Below, one piece after another: positions 27,324 to 36,720 of a stretch of DNA of 64,000 nucleotides. Made by a program: the position numbers and the translations under genes. The DNA lies in the NCBI GenBank assembly GCA_017512425.1, contig JAFWGI010000012.1:62001-126000 (forward strand), written 5' to 3'. Position 1 is the first letter of the stretch. Each line of letters opens with the position of its first letter. Origin of the DNA: Hyphomicrobium sp. (lineage in GTDB: Bacteria; Pseudomonadota; Alphaproteobacteria; Rhizobiales; Hyphomicrobiaceae). The notes under the pieces are model-generated. The model ran no database searches. It saw only the letters and a list, made by a program, of their open reading frames with translations, and was not told where the DNA came from.

Positions 27324-29465
27324 TTACCTGCCTTCGCGCCACCACGCGAGTGCGATGAACGCAAGCAGGGCGGAAAGGGCGGCAAGCCCGGTGAACATCG
27401 GCGTCAGCTTGACGCCGCGGGTTAAGAACGCTTCGCGGTCCTTGAGGCCAAGCCAGCCCGAGCCAGCCATGACTTTGGCGTTCGACATCATCGAAATGCG
27501 CGGCACATCGACGGCGGGTGCGGCCGCTGCGAGGAGCCCCGTCGGCTTCGTCCAGAATACGCCGCCGCCTGTCAGATCGGCGATCGGCTTCATCACAGCA
27601 TCGGTCGCCGTGACTTCGCTCATTTCGCGCGGGTCTTCGATACCGGCGCTCGCGACGGCCGACAGCGTACCCTGCGGGCCTGCCATTTCGGCTTTGTAGA
27701 GACCCGGTATTTTGACGTCGACGGTGGCGCGCCAAATGCCGGAATCCGGAGCGGTCGGTTCCAATTTTACTTCTGACGTATCGCCCCCCGGGCCGAGCAA
27801 CGTGACGGGACCAACCGTCTGTTCAAGTGAGCGGCGCTCGAGCGTCAGCTTCAAACCCTTGGCGGTCGCGAAGAGGCGTTCCTCTTCGAGGTCCGGTTCT
27901 TTCATCAGCCAATGCGACAGACGACGCAGCAGATCGGTATGCGGACCGCCACCGTCAAAGCCGCGCGCCCACAACCAAGCGTGGTCTGACGAGAGCAGCG
28001 CGACGCGTCCCTTGCCCTTGCGGTCGAGGATCAATAGCGGCTGATCCTCGGCGCCGCTCATGACGACGCGGCCGCGGTCGGCGCGCACTTCCGCCTGCCG
28101 GAACCAGCGGCCCCACGTTGGCTCGCTGTTGGCGTCGGCAAGTTGCGGCGAGATCGATCCGGGCAGCCCCATCGTGACGGGATGCTTCGCGCCTTCTGCC
28201 GTAATCTTGGCTTTAAATGGCGTCTCAATCACGCGGCCGGTCGGCGTTGCCGGCAGCACGCTCGCGAGCGGCGTTTTATGGATAGAGAAATTGCCGGCGT
28301 AATCGTCGCCCGCTGCGATCAATAACGCACCGCCGTGCTGTTCGACGTAGCGCGCGATGTTGTCATAGTACAAGAGCTGCAGAATGCCCTTGTGCTCGTA
28401 GCGGTCGAAGATGATCAGATCGAACTCTTTGATCTTTTCAGAAAAAAGCTCGCGCGTCGGGAACGCGATCAGCGACAGTTGATTGATCGGCGTGCCGTCC
28501 TGCTTTTCCGGCGGACGCAGAATGGTGAAGTGCACGAGGTCGACGGCGGCGTCGGATTTGAGCAGGTTGCGCCATGTCCGCTCGCCGGCGTGCGGTTCGC
28601 CCGAGACGAGCAGAACGCGCAGGTTTTCGCGTACGCCTTCGGCGGCGATGACGACGCGGTTATTCGCTGGCGTCAGTTCGCCGGGCACTGGATCGAGATC
28701 GACTTCGACGATGTTTGTGCCGGTGTGCGGGAACGGCATCGCGATCTTGTTCGTCCGGCCGATTTCGGTACGCACGATTTCGTCGGGGCGGCCTTCGCGA
28801 CGAACTTTCAACGTCACCGGGTTCGATCCGGCGCTCGACGTGCCGGTTTCGCGTACCGCGAGCTGTATCGTGCGGTCCTCACCGACGAGGCCGTACTTCG
28901 GCGCTTCGATGATTTCGATGCGGCGGTCGAATTCGCCTTTCGCGCCTGTGAGCAATGTGTGCACCGGCGCGTCGAAGCCGAGGCTCTGCGCCGACTTCGG
29001 TACGTCATGAATCTGTCCGTCGGATACGAAGATCACACCGGCAATGCGGTCCGGCGCCGTATCGGTCAACGCGGCGTTGAGATCGGCGAAGAGATTGGTT
29101 CCGGCAGGCGAGGTATCGCTCGGCTTGGCGCCGCTGACCCATTTGATCTGCAAATTTGGGATTTTCGCGAATTTGGCTTCGAGATCGGCTTTGATCGCGG
29201 CCGTCTGTTCGGGCCGGCCGGCCAATTGCTGGCTCGTTGATTCATCGAGCACGACGATCGCGACGTTGGCGAGGTTCTCGCGCTCCTCTTCGCGCAAGGT
29301 CGGATTGAAAAGCGCCGCGAGCATTGCTGCGAGCGCGGCTGCACGCAACCACGCGCCCCGCGAGCGCTTGATGAACAGCACTGCCATGAGCGCGACGGCG
29401 ATCGCCGTCAGCAGCCACAGGATCGGCTCAGGCAACAGCGGCGCGAAATCGATGGACCAATTCAT
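27324..29465 (-). CDS. Large membrane protein with glutamine-amidotransferase-like core, MoxR operon
   Basis: Protein of 713 residues. Two N-terminal membrane helices (WLLTAIAVALMAVLF and AAALAAMLAALFNP), a vWA-like segment starting VAIVVLDESTSQQLAGRPEQ and continuing IAGVIFVSDGQIHDV, then a region EFDLIIFDRYEHKGILQLLY followed by GGALLIAAGDDYAG that resembles class I glutamine amidotransferase-like folds, and a last helix ALSALLAFIALAWWREGR. Most of the chain is probably periplasmic or extracytoplasmic. ATG 29465 is seven bases after the preceding stop. It always travels with the MoxR/DUF58/DUF4159 genes in this group, implying a complex. Precise function unknown. Confidence 0.75.
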   Translation of the reverse strand: MNWSIDFAPLLPEPILWLLTAIAVALMAVLFIKRSRGAWLRAAALAAMLAALFNPTLREEERENLANVAIVVLDESTSQQLAGRPEQTAAIKADLEAKFAKIPNLQIKWVSGAKPSDTSPAGTNLFADLNAALTDTAPDRIAGVIFVSDGQIHDVPKSAQSLGFDAPVHTLLTGAKGEFDRRIEIIEAPKYGLVGEDRTIQLAVRETGTSSAGSNPVTLKVRREGRPDEIVRTEIGRTNKIAMPFPHTGTNIVEVDLDPVPGELTPANNRVVIAAEGVRENLRVLLVSGEPHAGERTWRNLLKSDAAVDLVHFTILRPPEKQDGTPINQLSLIAFPTRELFSEKIKEFDLIIFDRYEHKGILQLLYYDNIARYVEQHGGALLIAAGDDYAGNFSIHKTPLASVLPATPTGRVIETPFKAKITAEGAKHPVTMGLPGSISPQLADANSEPTWGRWFRQAEVRADRGRVVMSGAEDQPLLILDRKGKGRVALLSSDHAWLWARGFDGGGPHTDLLRRLSHWLMKEPDLEEERLFATAKGLKLTLERRSLEQTVGPVTLLGPGGDTSEVKLEPTAPDSGIWRATVDVKIPGLYKAEMAGPQGTLSAVASAGIEDPREMSEVTATDAVMKPIADLTGGGVFWTKPTGLLAAAAPAVDVPRISMMSNAKVMAGSGWLGLKDREAFLTRGVKLTPMFTGLAALSALLAFIALAWWREGR

Positions 29466-29472
29466 GGGCGCC

Positions 29473-32388
29473 TTACTGTCCAAGCCGTTCGAGCAGGGCC
29501 GGAACATGGACCTGGTCGGCTTTGTAGTTTCCAGTCAGCGCGTGGATGACGATGTTGACGCCGGATCGATAGGCCATCTCGCGTTGCATTTCACCACCGG
29601 GTACGACGGGGTAGATCGGACGTCCGCGCTCATCGAGCGCCCAGGCGGCAGCGAAGTCATTCGATGTGATCATGATCGACGTCACGCCGTCGGCGACGCG
29701 TGCGCGATGCGTATCATTGGCGTTCGGCGAAATGGCTTCGACCCACAACTGTCCGCCATCCCAGCGGCCGGGGAATGACCGCAGCAGGTAGAATGATTTG
29801 GTCACGACGTGATTTTCAGGGACGGGTTCGAGCCGCGGCACGTCGAGCTTGCTCAACAGCCGTTGCAGCGCGTTGCCGCCTTTGCCGGCCATCGGCAGCG
29901 TGTTGCTGCCGCCTTGGCCGTAGTCGCGCGTGTCGAAAATGATCAGGCCGCCTTCCTTCATGTAAGCGTCGATCTTCGCGATCGCCGCATCCGGAAGTAC
30001 TTCGGCGTTTTCGAGCACCGGCCAATAGAGCATCGGATAGAAGGCGATCTCGTCTTTGGTGATGTCGATGCCGGCCGGCTCGCCGGGTTCGACGGCTGTG
30101 CGAGCTTCCAGCACACGCGCGAGGCCGAGCAATCCGGTGCGGCTTGCCTCATCGGTCGCGGCATCTCCTGACAGCACATATGCGAACGTGACTTTGCTGG
30201 TGGCCTGGATCGCGGCGAAGTCATCGGGCTTCGGCTTCAGTTGCGAACCAGCGCCGGGCAATCCGGTTGATGGCGGTTGCGTCGCGGATTGTGCGCGCGC
30301 GGGATCGGTCGCGACGAGGCCAACCGCCAGAACGGCGAATGCAATCGCAGCGGCGCGTGCTGGCGCGCGGCGCGTTTGCATGAGGCCTTTGAGACCGCCT
30401 GACTGAAGTATGAGGATTGCGAGAATGTCGGCGAACAGCAGTGCCAATCCGAGCGCAAGCATCCACGGCTTCAGCAACGTCGATGCGGCGTTCTCGTAGG
30501 TCAGGCGTTGCACATTGCCGCCGAGCGCCGGTAATGGCGTTAGCACGGTCTTCGGCGTCAGCACGTTGACGGCGCGCGGTGCGCCGCTGTTGCCGTAATA
30601 CCCGGGCGGATGTTTGCGCGAGGGAACCGTCGTCGCGAGTGCCGACGCCTTGATCGGTTCAGCCGTCGGCGGCGGCGCTTTCAGCGCGCCCGCGCCATCG
30701 AGCGTGCGGATCGGCGGCAGGATGTTCTGCGTCTCGCTGGCGGCAGTTCTGTTGGTCGTGGTTGACGATGCGCCATCGCCGCTGGCGCCGATCGCGCCCA
30801 TCGTCGATAAGCGGCGCAGCATATCGACGAACAAGCCGGAGATCGGCAGGTTCGACCAATCGGAATTGCCGGTGATGTGGAACAGTACGAGACGGCCACC
30901 CTCGTGTTTCTTGGCTGTGACGAGCGGCGTTCCGTCCTTGAGGCGTGCCCAGATTTCGACGTCGTTGGTCAACATGGCCGGGTCGGCGAGCACTTGCCGG
31001 TTGATCGTAACGTCGCTTGGGATCGCAAGCCCGGCGAACGGACTGGACTCATCGAACGCCGCGAGCGGCTGCGGACTGGACCAAGACAAGGCGCCGCCGA
31101 GCGAACGTCCGCCGGCACGCAATTGGACCGGAAGGAGATCATCACCGGCTTTTTCGAGGCGCGGGCCAGCGAACCGGACGAGGACGCCGCCACGCTTGAC
31201 GAAGTCATCGACCTGTTTGGCGGCTTCGCCTGTCAGTGTGCCGATGTCGGCCAGCACGAGCACGGAAACGTTTTGGCGCAACACGCTGTCGAGGCCCGAC
31301 ACGAGGTTGCTGTCGTTCGTGACCGCGAGTTCGGCATAAGGTTTCAACGCGCGTTGAATGTAGTAGAGCGGCGCGAGCAATGGCTGCGCCTGTTCGCGGT
31401 TTTCGCCCGATATAAGTCCGACGCGATGCCATTGCGTCGCCGCGTCGATCAGGCTGACGGCGCCGGCCGATCGCTCCGAGGGAATTTCAAGACGCGCGAC
31501 CTGATTGCGCAATTCGAGCGGCAGATCGAACACGGCTTCTGCTGTCGTTGCGCCGGCCGCAAGCTTGTAACGGGCTTCACCGAGACGCTCGCCGCGCGCC
31601 GAGAACGCGTAAACGGCGCCGTCGCGTGCAGCGCCACCCGGCGACATCACGATGGCTTCGAGCGTACCTTTTTCTCCCAGCCGTGCGGCAACGCCAAGTG
31701 CGTGCGCGCTTGCCGATTCATCGATGACGGCGAACGAGCCGTTGCCTGCGATGGCAGCAAGACGCGCGGCAATAGCTTGCGCGTCCTTGATATGATCGAT
31801 GCCGTCATGCAGCCAGACGACGCTCGGGTCTGAGACCTTGGCCGCCGACAAGGCGGTTTCCGCAGCGGCGATTGCCGTGGCGCGATCCGGTGCGAACGGT
31901 TCCGGCTTGATGGCGGCAGCCGTATTGCGCGCATCCGCTGGCGCTTCGATCTTCGGCGGCGATGTCTGCGCCGTCGAGGCGGTCGCGACGATCATCACGG
32001 GCCGCTGCGCGCTTTCGGCTTCGCCGATCAAACGTTCGATCATCGACGCGCGGGTTGGCCAGTGCGCTGCAGCTGCCCAGCCGTTGTCGGCGACGATGAC
32101 GACGGGGCCAGTTCCTGTCATCGCGGCGTTCTTGGATGGGTTGAGCACAGGATCAGCCAGTGCCAGGATGACGAGCGCTGCCGCGAGCAGGCGGATCAGC
32201 GTCAGCCACCACGGCGTTTTGTCGGCGGTTTTTTCTTCGTTTTCGAGCCCGACGAGAATACGTGTCGGCGGAAACGCAACCGTGGCCGGACGCGGTGGCA
32301 CCGCGCGCAGCAGCCAATAGATGATCGGCAGCGTCAGCAGCGCCGCGAGCAGCCAGGGACTGAGGAACGCGAGCGGACCAATCGTCAT
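29473..32388 (-). CDS. BatA-domain / DUF4159 membrane protein, MoxR operon
   Basis: Protein of 971 residues. The N-terminus (about 1-90) is the aerotolerance-regulator BatA domain: FLSPWLLAALLTLPIIYWLL and a second helix LLAAALVILALADPVL. The middle is a long extracytoplasmic stretch with vWA-like strands. Helices near 650-710 return it to the membrane, and residues about 740-970 match DUF4159: VTFAYVLSGDAATDEASRTG, YPMLYWPVLENAEVL, GGLIIFDTRDYGQGG. Its ATG overlaps the DUF58 stop by four bases. In Bacteroides aerotolerance and related MoxR systems such proteins work with MoxR ATPase in envelope protein maturation or stress tolerance. The exact role here is unknown. Confidence 0.85.
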   Translation of the reverse strand: MTIGPLAFLSPWLLAALLTLPIIYWLLRAVPPRPATVAFPPTRILVGLENEEKTADKTPWWLTLIRLLAAALVILALADPVLNPSKNAAMTGTGPVVIVADNGWAAAAHWPTRASMIERLIGEAESAQRPVMIVATASTAQTSPPKIEAPADARNTAAAIKPEPFAPDRATAIAAAETALSAAKVSDPSVVWLHDGIDHIKDAQAIAARLAAIAGNGSFAVIDESASAHALGVAARLGEKGTLEAIVMSPGGAARDGAVYAFSARGERLGEARYKLAAGATTAEAVFDLPLELRNQVARLEIPSERSAGAVSLIDAATQWHRVGLISGENREQAQPLLAPLYYIQRALKPYAELAVTNDSNLVSGLDSVLRQNVSVLVLADIGTLTGEAAKQVDDFVKRGGVLVRFAGPRLEKAGDDLLPVQLRAGGRSLGGALSWSSPQPLAAFDESSPFAGLAIPSDVTINRQVLADPAMLTNDVEIWARLKDGTPLVTAKKHEGGRLVLFHITGNSDWSNLPISGLFVDMLRRLSTMGAIGASGDGASSTTTNRTAASETQNILPPIRTLDGAGALKAPPPTAEPIKASALATTVPSRKHPPGYYGNSGAPRAVNVLTPKTVLTPLPALGGNVQRLTYENAASTLLKPWMLALGLALLFADILAILILQSGGLKGLMQTRRAPARAAAIAFAVLAVGLVATDPARAQSATQPPSTGLPGAGSQLKPKPDDFAAIQATSKVTFAYVLSGDAATDEASRTGLLGLARVLEARTAVEPGEPAGIDITKDEIAFYPMLYWPVLENAEVLPDAAIAKIDAYMKEGGLIIFDTRDYGQGGSNTLPMAGKGGNALQRLLSKLDVPRLEPVPENHVVTKSFYLLRSFPGRWDGGQLWVEAISPNANDTHRARVADGVTSIMITSNDFAAAWALDERGRPIYPVVPGGEMQREMAYRSGVNIVIHALTGNYKADQVHVPALLERLGQ

Positions 32389-33353
32389 GCGGTGTGCTCC
32401 GTGACGTCAGAACTCGAACCCATCCAGCGATAGCCGCCGTGCGATCCCTGCAGACGCATAAGCAGAGACAGCAGCGGCTCTGATGCCGGGCGGTCGGTAT
32501 GATGCACGAGGAACGACCAGCCGAGGCGGTGGGTCACTTCTTGAATGGCCGCGCGATGGGCAAGAAGCCGGGCACGATAGCGCTCGCGCAGACTCTCGGC
32601 ACGGTCCGCGATCCAGCGTTGCGAACCGTCGGGCGATAGGAATTCGGTGCGGCCCTGGTAGGGCAGCGTTTCTTCGGCCGGATCGAGAATTTGCACGAGG
32701 TGGCCATTGGCGCCGGCAGCACCCATCGCTTCAATCGTCTCGCGGATTTTCTCGATCGGGTCGAGGAAGTCGGAGAATAATAGAACCGTTGAAAAGCGCG
32801 TAAGGCGCTGCGCCGGCGGCTCTGATTGCGCGGCGTGCGTGTCGCTGTTCATGACGAGCGCTTCTGCAAGCTTCTGCGTCGCGCGCCGGCTTGCGGTTGG
32901 CGTCGTCAGGCCGAGCAGCGCAACGCGCTCTCCGCCGCGTACGAGCAGTTCGGCCGAGGCCAGCATCAACACGAGCGCGCGGTCAGCTTTGGTCGTGCCG
33001 CTGAGATGACTTTTGAAGTCCATCGATTGCGACAGGTTTGGCCAGAGATAGAGTGTGTGCGCCGCTTCCCATTCGCGCTCGCGCACGAACAGGTGATCGG
33101 AACTCGCCGAGCGGCGCCAGTCAACGAGGTGCGCGCCTTCGCCCTGCTGATACTGTCGGAACTGCCAGAACGTTTCGCCCGGTCCGGCGCGACGTCGTCC
33201 ATGAATGCCGTGCGCCACCGTCGCCGCGATCCGGTCGGCTTCCATCAACAGTTCAGGCATCCGGTCGACAAGGCTGACGGCCTCGCGCTCAAGTTTGAGG
33301 ACGCCGGGCCGGTCAGACGTTGCATTGGAATGAAGGCCCGAGCGGCCAGCCAT
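32385..33353 (-). CDS. DUF58 domain protein, MoxR operon
   Basis: Cytoplasmic or peripheral protein of 322 residues with the DUF58 signature: HGIHGRRRAGPGETFWQFRQ followed by GAHLVDWRRSASSDHLFVRE, and a vWA-like beta-alpha core with NLSQS in the place of the DxSxS metal motif. DUF58 proteins are the usual partners of MoxR AAA ATPases. The start lies six bases after the moxR stop, and its stop overlaps the next start in ATGA. The degenerate MIDAS-like sequence suggests a metal-independent vWA role. Function inferred from operon only. Confidence 0.9.
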   Translation of the reverse strand: MAGRSGLHSNATSDRPGVLKLEREAVSLVDRMPELLMEADRIAATVAHGIHGRRRAGPGETFWQFRQYQQGEGAHLVDWRRSASSDHLFVREREWEAAHTLYLWPNLSQSMDFKSHLSGTTKADRALVLMLASAELLVRGGERVALLGLTTPTASRRATQKLAEALVMNSDTHAAQSEPPAQRLTRFSTVLLFSDFLDPIEKIRETIEAMGAAGANGHLVQILDPAEETLPYQGRTEFLSPDGSQRWIADRAESLRERYRARLLAHRAAIQEVTHRLGWSFLVHHTDRPASEPLLSLLMRLQGSHGGYRWMGSSSDVTEHTA

Positions 33354-33359
33354 CAGCGA

Positions 33360-34358
33360 TTACTCCGCGGCCGCAGCGAGGCGGCCGATGATATGCGACA
33401 GGTCTTCGCCTTCGGCACGCGCCGCGAACGACAACGCCATGCGGTGTTTGAGGACAGGTTCGGCCAGCGCGACGACATCGTCGACCGATGGTGCGAGCCG
33501 TCCATCGATCAGCGCCTTCGCGCGCACCGCGAGCATCAATGCTTGGCTGGCGCGTGGGCCTGGACCCCAGGCGATGAACTTGTCGGTTTCGGCGTTCGCG
33601 CCGGTGCCCGGACGCGCCGAGCGCACGAGTTTCAAAATGGCTTCGACGACTTTGTCGGGAACGGGGATCTGACGGACAAGGCGCTGCGTCGCCATCAACT
33701 CCTGCGCCGAAAGAATAGGTTCGAGCTTTGCACTTTCGGTGCCGGTCGTCGCATAGAGCATTTTACGTTCGGCAATCAGATCGGGATAGTCGACGTCGAC
33801 CTGCAGAAGGAAGCGGTCGAGCTGCGCTTCTGGCAGCGGATATGTGCCTTCCTGTTCGAGCGGGTTTTGCGTCGCGAGGACGTGGAACGGCGCTGGCGTA
33901 TCGTGCCGCTGGCCCGCAACTGTGACGTGATGCTCCTGCATCGCCTGCAACAGAGCCGACTGCGTCTTCGGCGAGGCGCGGTTGATTTCGTCAGCCATCA
34001 GCAATTGCGTGAAGATCGGGCCTTTGATGAAACGGAACGAGCGCGCTCGGCCCGGCTCGTCTTCGAGCACTTCGGAGCCGATGATGTCCGACGGCATCAA
34101 GTCGGGCGTGAACTGAATGCGCTTGGCGTCGAGGCCGAGAACCTTGCCGAGCGTGTCGACGAGAAGTGTCTTGGCGAGGCCGGGCACGCCGATCAGCAGC
34201 GCATGTCCGCCGGAGAGCAGCGTGATCAACACGCGCTCGATCACCTGATCCTGTCCGAAGATGACGGACGCCGCGGCTTTATGCGCTTTTTGCACGCGCT
34301 CGGACGCTGCCTCAAGGCGCGGAACAATATCGGTCTGCGTATCAATTACTGTGCTCAT
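33360..34358 (-). CDS. MoxR-family AAA+ ATPase
   Basis: Cytoplasmic ATPase of 332 residues acting as chaperone or activator for vWA-type partners. Walker A is GVPGLAKT (57-64), Walker B plus downstream helix is LLMADEINRASPKTQSALLQ, sensor 1 is FHVLATQNPLEQEGTYPLPE, and the arginine-finger region follows LDRFLLQVDVDYP. ATG 34358 is chosen as it begins the conserved N-terminal helix. It is the first gene of a four- or five-gene operon on the minus strand, divergent from a DUF1285 gene about 200 bases away. MoxR ATPases are tied to metal insertion, stress resistance or envelope assembly; which applies here is unknown. Confidence 0.94.
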   Translation of the reverse strand: MSTVIDTQTDIVPRLEAASERVQKAHKAAASVIFGQDQVIERVLITLLSGGHALLIGVPGLAKTLLVDTLGKVLGLDAKRIQFTPDLMPSDIIGSEVLEDEPGRARSFRFIKGPIFTQLLMADEINRASPKTQSALLQAMQEHHVTVAGQRHDTPAPFHVLATQNPLEQEGTYPLPEAQLDRFLLQVDVDYPDLIAERKMLYATTGTESAKLEPILSAQELMATQRLVRQIPVPDKVVEAILKLVRSARPGTGANAETDKFIAWGPGPRASQALMLAVRAKALIDGRLAPSVDDVVALAEPVLKHRMALSFAARAEGEDLSHIIGRLAAAAE

Positions 34359-34559
34359 AGGATCGCGCGGCCTCGCGGTTATGCGGTCTTGCAAAACGCT
34401 TGGAACGCTCAGGACGGTTCTCGAGACGTTCCAGAAGCCTCGACGATCCTGCCCGGCGCCCTTAGGGTCAAGTGAATGTTACGTTATCTTGACGGCAAAC
34501 CAAGCGGCTTTGCAGGCGTTTAAACAGCGGATCAGAGCACGTTAGCGGCAGATGGCAGT

Positions 34560-35129
34560 ATGACAATCAAAGCAGGCCAGCACGATGTCGCGGCCGGCGG
34601 GCTAGAGGCGCTGATTAAGGCTGCCGGCCCGGGCACGGGGCCGCGTCCCGTCGAGTCCTGGAACCCGCCCGATTGTGGCGACATCGGCCTCAAGATCGGC
34701 GCCGACGGTCTCTGGCTTTACCAAGGCACCCCGATCGGCCGCATGCCGCTCGTCAAACTGTTCGCGAGCATTCTGCGCAAGGACGCAGACGGACGAACGT
34801 ATCTCGTGACCCCAGTCGAGAAGATCGTGGTGGAGGTTGAGGATGCGCCGTTCCACGCCGTTGAGATGGCGGTCGAAGGCGAGGGCGTTGATCAGTCACT
34901 GACATTTCGGACGAACGTCGATGATGTCGTAACCGTCGATGCGGAGCATACGCTACGCTTCGTCAGCGCACCACCCGATGGTGGCCTGAAGCCCTACGTC
35001 CGTGTACGAGGCCGCCTCGACGCGCTTGTAACGCGGGCCGTTTACGCCGACCTCGTCGCGTTGGCGGTTGAGAACGATGCCGGCGTGCTCGGGCTGTGGT
35101 CCGGCGGCGTCTGGTGGCCGATGGCGTGA
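34560..35129 (+). CDS. DUF1285 domain protein
   Basis: Soluble protein of 189 residues matching DUF1285: PPDCGDIGLKIGADGLWLYQ, GTPIGRMPLVKLFASILRKD, then YLVTPVEKIVVEVEDAPFHA and a C-terminal YVRVRGRLDALVTRAVYADL ending GLWSGGVWWPMA. It has no signal peptide or membrane helix. Structures of the family show a compact beta-rich fold with no assigned activity. It is divergent from moxR and commonly lies next to the MoxR cluster in alphaproteobacteria, so it may belong to the same process. A terminator follows within 30 bases. Confidence 0.88.
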   Translation: MTIKAGQHDVAAGGLEALIKAAGPGTGPRPVESWNPPDCGDIGLKIGADGLWLYQGTPIGRMPLVKLFASILRKDADGRTYLVTPVEKIVVEVEDAPFHAVEMAVEGEGVDQSLTFRTNVDDVVTVDAEHTLRFVSAPPDGGLKPYVRVRGRLDALVTRAVYADLVALAVENDAGVLGLWSGGVWWPMA

Positions 35130-35156
35130 CGCCAATGGTAAGAGGGCGTGCAGGCA

Positions 35157-35192
35157 ATAAAAAAGGGCGGCGTCAGGCCCACCCTTTTTTGA
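35157..35192. terminator. Bidirectional rho-independent terminator
   Basis: AAAAAAGGG ... CCCTTTTTT with a short GC inner stem between the DUF1285 gene (+) and the small secreted gene (-). U-tracts exist in both orientations, so it likely serves both convergent genes. Confidence 0.88.
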
Positions 35193-35226
35193 AAATCGTG
35201 CGCCAGAGGTCTCGTCCGCCAGACGT

Positions 35227-35523
35227 TTAGTGCATATACGGCGTGTAGCCACCGAACGGGCCAGTCGGGCGCGGATAGAAGAAATCGCCATCGATCACGC
35301 CGCTGTCGTGCAGACCCGTCGCCTGCGGGCTGTTGCGAAACTTGCTCGGCTCCATGACGTCGCTATACTTGTACGAGTACCCGCCAATGCGCCGCTGATT
35401 GCCGTAGATCACGCCCTTCAACGGCTTCGACTTGTAGACCTTCTTTGGCGCCGCTTCGACGGACGCGACCGGAACGGCAACGGCTGCCAGAAGCGCCAGC
35501 GCCAGGAATGTGTACTTGATCAT
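35227..35523 (-). CDS. Small secreted basic protein of unknown function
   Basis: Protein of 98 residues with a clear signal peptide (KYTFLALALLAAVAVPVASV cut after EAA). The mature 75 residues are rich in Lys, Tyr and Gly (KKVYKSKPLKGVIYGNQRRI, GGYSYKYSDVMEPSKFRN) and end PTGPFGGYTPYMH. No Cys. I do not recognise a characterised family; the distribution seems limited to Hyphomicrobiales. It shares a bidirectional terminator with the convergent DUF1285 gene. Possibly an envelope-associated structural peptide, but that is a guess. Confidence 0.7.
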   Translation of the reverse strand: MIKYTFLALALLAAVAVPVASVEAAPKKVYKSKPLKGVIYGNQRRIGGYSYKYSDVMEPSKFRNSPQATGLHDSGVIDGDFFYPRPTGPFGGYTPYMH

Positions 35524-35803
35524 TTAAGCCTCGTTGCAGGGCGCCGGGCGCCAAATCCTCTCGAGCAAATCGTGATTGGAATTCAAGATGGTCTGCGGCA
35601 GGGACGAATGCAAGATAGCATGCAGCCGCCTCGCACCGCGAGCACGAGTGTCGCCGTAAAATGTTAACGCTTTGATGCAGCAAAAGTTGCGCTTTTGGCG
35701 TTTGAGATGCGGGCCGGAGCGTCATTCCTCGATTGAGAAACTTGGCGAGCGTGGCAAAATTACTCCATAGTGGAGCGTCGGCTTTGGCTCGGAGGACGCA
35801 AAC

Positions 35804-36211
35804 ATGACGCTGCTCGATGGACAATGCTTGTGCGGTCAATGCCGGCTCTCGGGAGAAGGTCCCGCGCTCAAGGCGGTCCATTGCCAGTGTACCGACTGCC
35901 AGAAACTCAGCGGTGCCGGCCACAAGGTCAACGTCATCGTCGCGAAGGGGAGCGTTCATCTGACGGGGCCCGTCACCACCTTCAAGTCGACGGCCGACAG
36001 CGGCAACGAAAACAGCCGTACATTCTGCGCGAACTGCGGCACGCAGATGCTGCGCACGAACAGCGGGATGCCCGACGTCGCCATCATTCACGCCGGTACC
36101 CTCAATAATCCTGCAAACGTCACGCCGAGCGCCGTCATCTGGAACAAGAGCGCTGTCGTCTGGGATTATTGCGACCCGAAGCTGCCGGTTTTTCCCGAGG
36201 CGCCGACATGA
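35804..36211 (+). CDS. GFA family (CENP-V/GFA zinc fold) protein
   Basis: Cytoplasmic protein of 135 residues with the GFA zinc-binding fold. Cys positions are all kept: CLCGQC near the N-terminus, HCQCTDCQKLSG, and FCANCGTQM in the second half. The family was named for glutathione-dependent formaldehyde-activating enzyme, but most members have unknown substrates and the original activity is disputed; binding of a small thiol adduct is the usual suggestion. ATG 35804 follows GGAGG. The gene stands alone, between two small secreted-protein genes, so context does not help. Confidence 0.9.
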   Translation: MTLLDGQCLCGQCRLSGEGPALKAVHCQCTDCQKLSGAGHKVNVIVAKGSVHLTGPVTTFKSTADSGNENSRTFCANCGTQMLRTNSGMPDVAIIHAGTLNNPANVTPSAVIWNKSAVVWDYCDPKLPVFPEAPT

Positions 36212-36355
36212 TGGCGTCTCAGACGGTAACGCAATTTGCGATCTCAGAACAACCGCGAAGCAATTGAGTTTTCCTTCGTTCCCTTGTGATCAGCGCGCAC
36301 ATAGCCTCGATCGCGTCAAACGCGATGAGACCACTCAAGTTAGGGGAACACTTTC

Positions 36356-36643
36356 ATGAAATTGACTTTGTCCGCACTTTTGGCGGCGGCGGCATTCGCT
36401 GCAGCGACGCCGGCTTCGGCGCTGACGTTGCCGCCCTTAAAGGGCGACAGCGTGGTTCAGCAGGCGACCTTCCTGCGCAATCACGCTGACAAGAAGCACG
36501 CCAAGAAGGAGCTGAAAAAGAAGAAGGAAGCCAAGAAGAAAGCGCACAAGCAGAAAGCTAAGCATAAGGCCAAGGCGAAAAAGGTCGCCGAAGCCAAGGG
36601 CCACAGGGTCGCCGAGGTTAAAAAGCCGAAGGGCAAGAACTAA
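36356..36643 (+). CDS. Small secreted Lys/Ala-rich (histone-H1-like) protein
   Basis: Protein of 95 residues. Signal peptide (KLTLSALLAAAAFAAATPAS cut after ASA), a short segment LTLPPLKGDSVVQQATFLRN, then about 55 residues dominated by Lys, Ala and His, such as KKELKKKKEAKKKAHKQKAK. The composition mimics histone H1 tails, yet the signal peptide targets it outside the cytoplasm, where it would bind anionic polymers (lipopolysaccharide, teichoic-like or DNA). ATG follows AGGGGAA. Low complexity makes homology-based naming unsafe. Real gene status is supported by the signal peptide and ribosome site. Confidence 0.65.
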   Translation: MKLTLSALLAAAAFAAATPASALTLPPLKGDSVVQQATFLRNHADKKHAKKELKKKKEAKKKAHKQKAKHKAKAKKVAEAKGHRVAEVKKPKGKN

Positions 36644-36720
36644 GCATTCGCCGCATTTGAATTGGCGTCTTCGGGGGAGGGCGCTTTCTGAGCGCGGCAA
36701 GATTCTTCCAAATTAGAATC

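Noticed and set aside
32826..34475. 549-codon open frame antisense to DUF58 and moxR
   Set aside because: It crosses two real genes on the other strand with overlapping conserved motifs; composition is Arg/Gln-rich shadow sequence.
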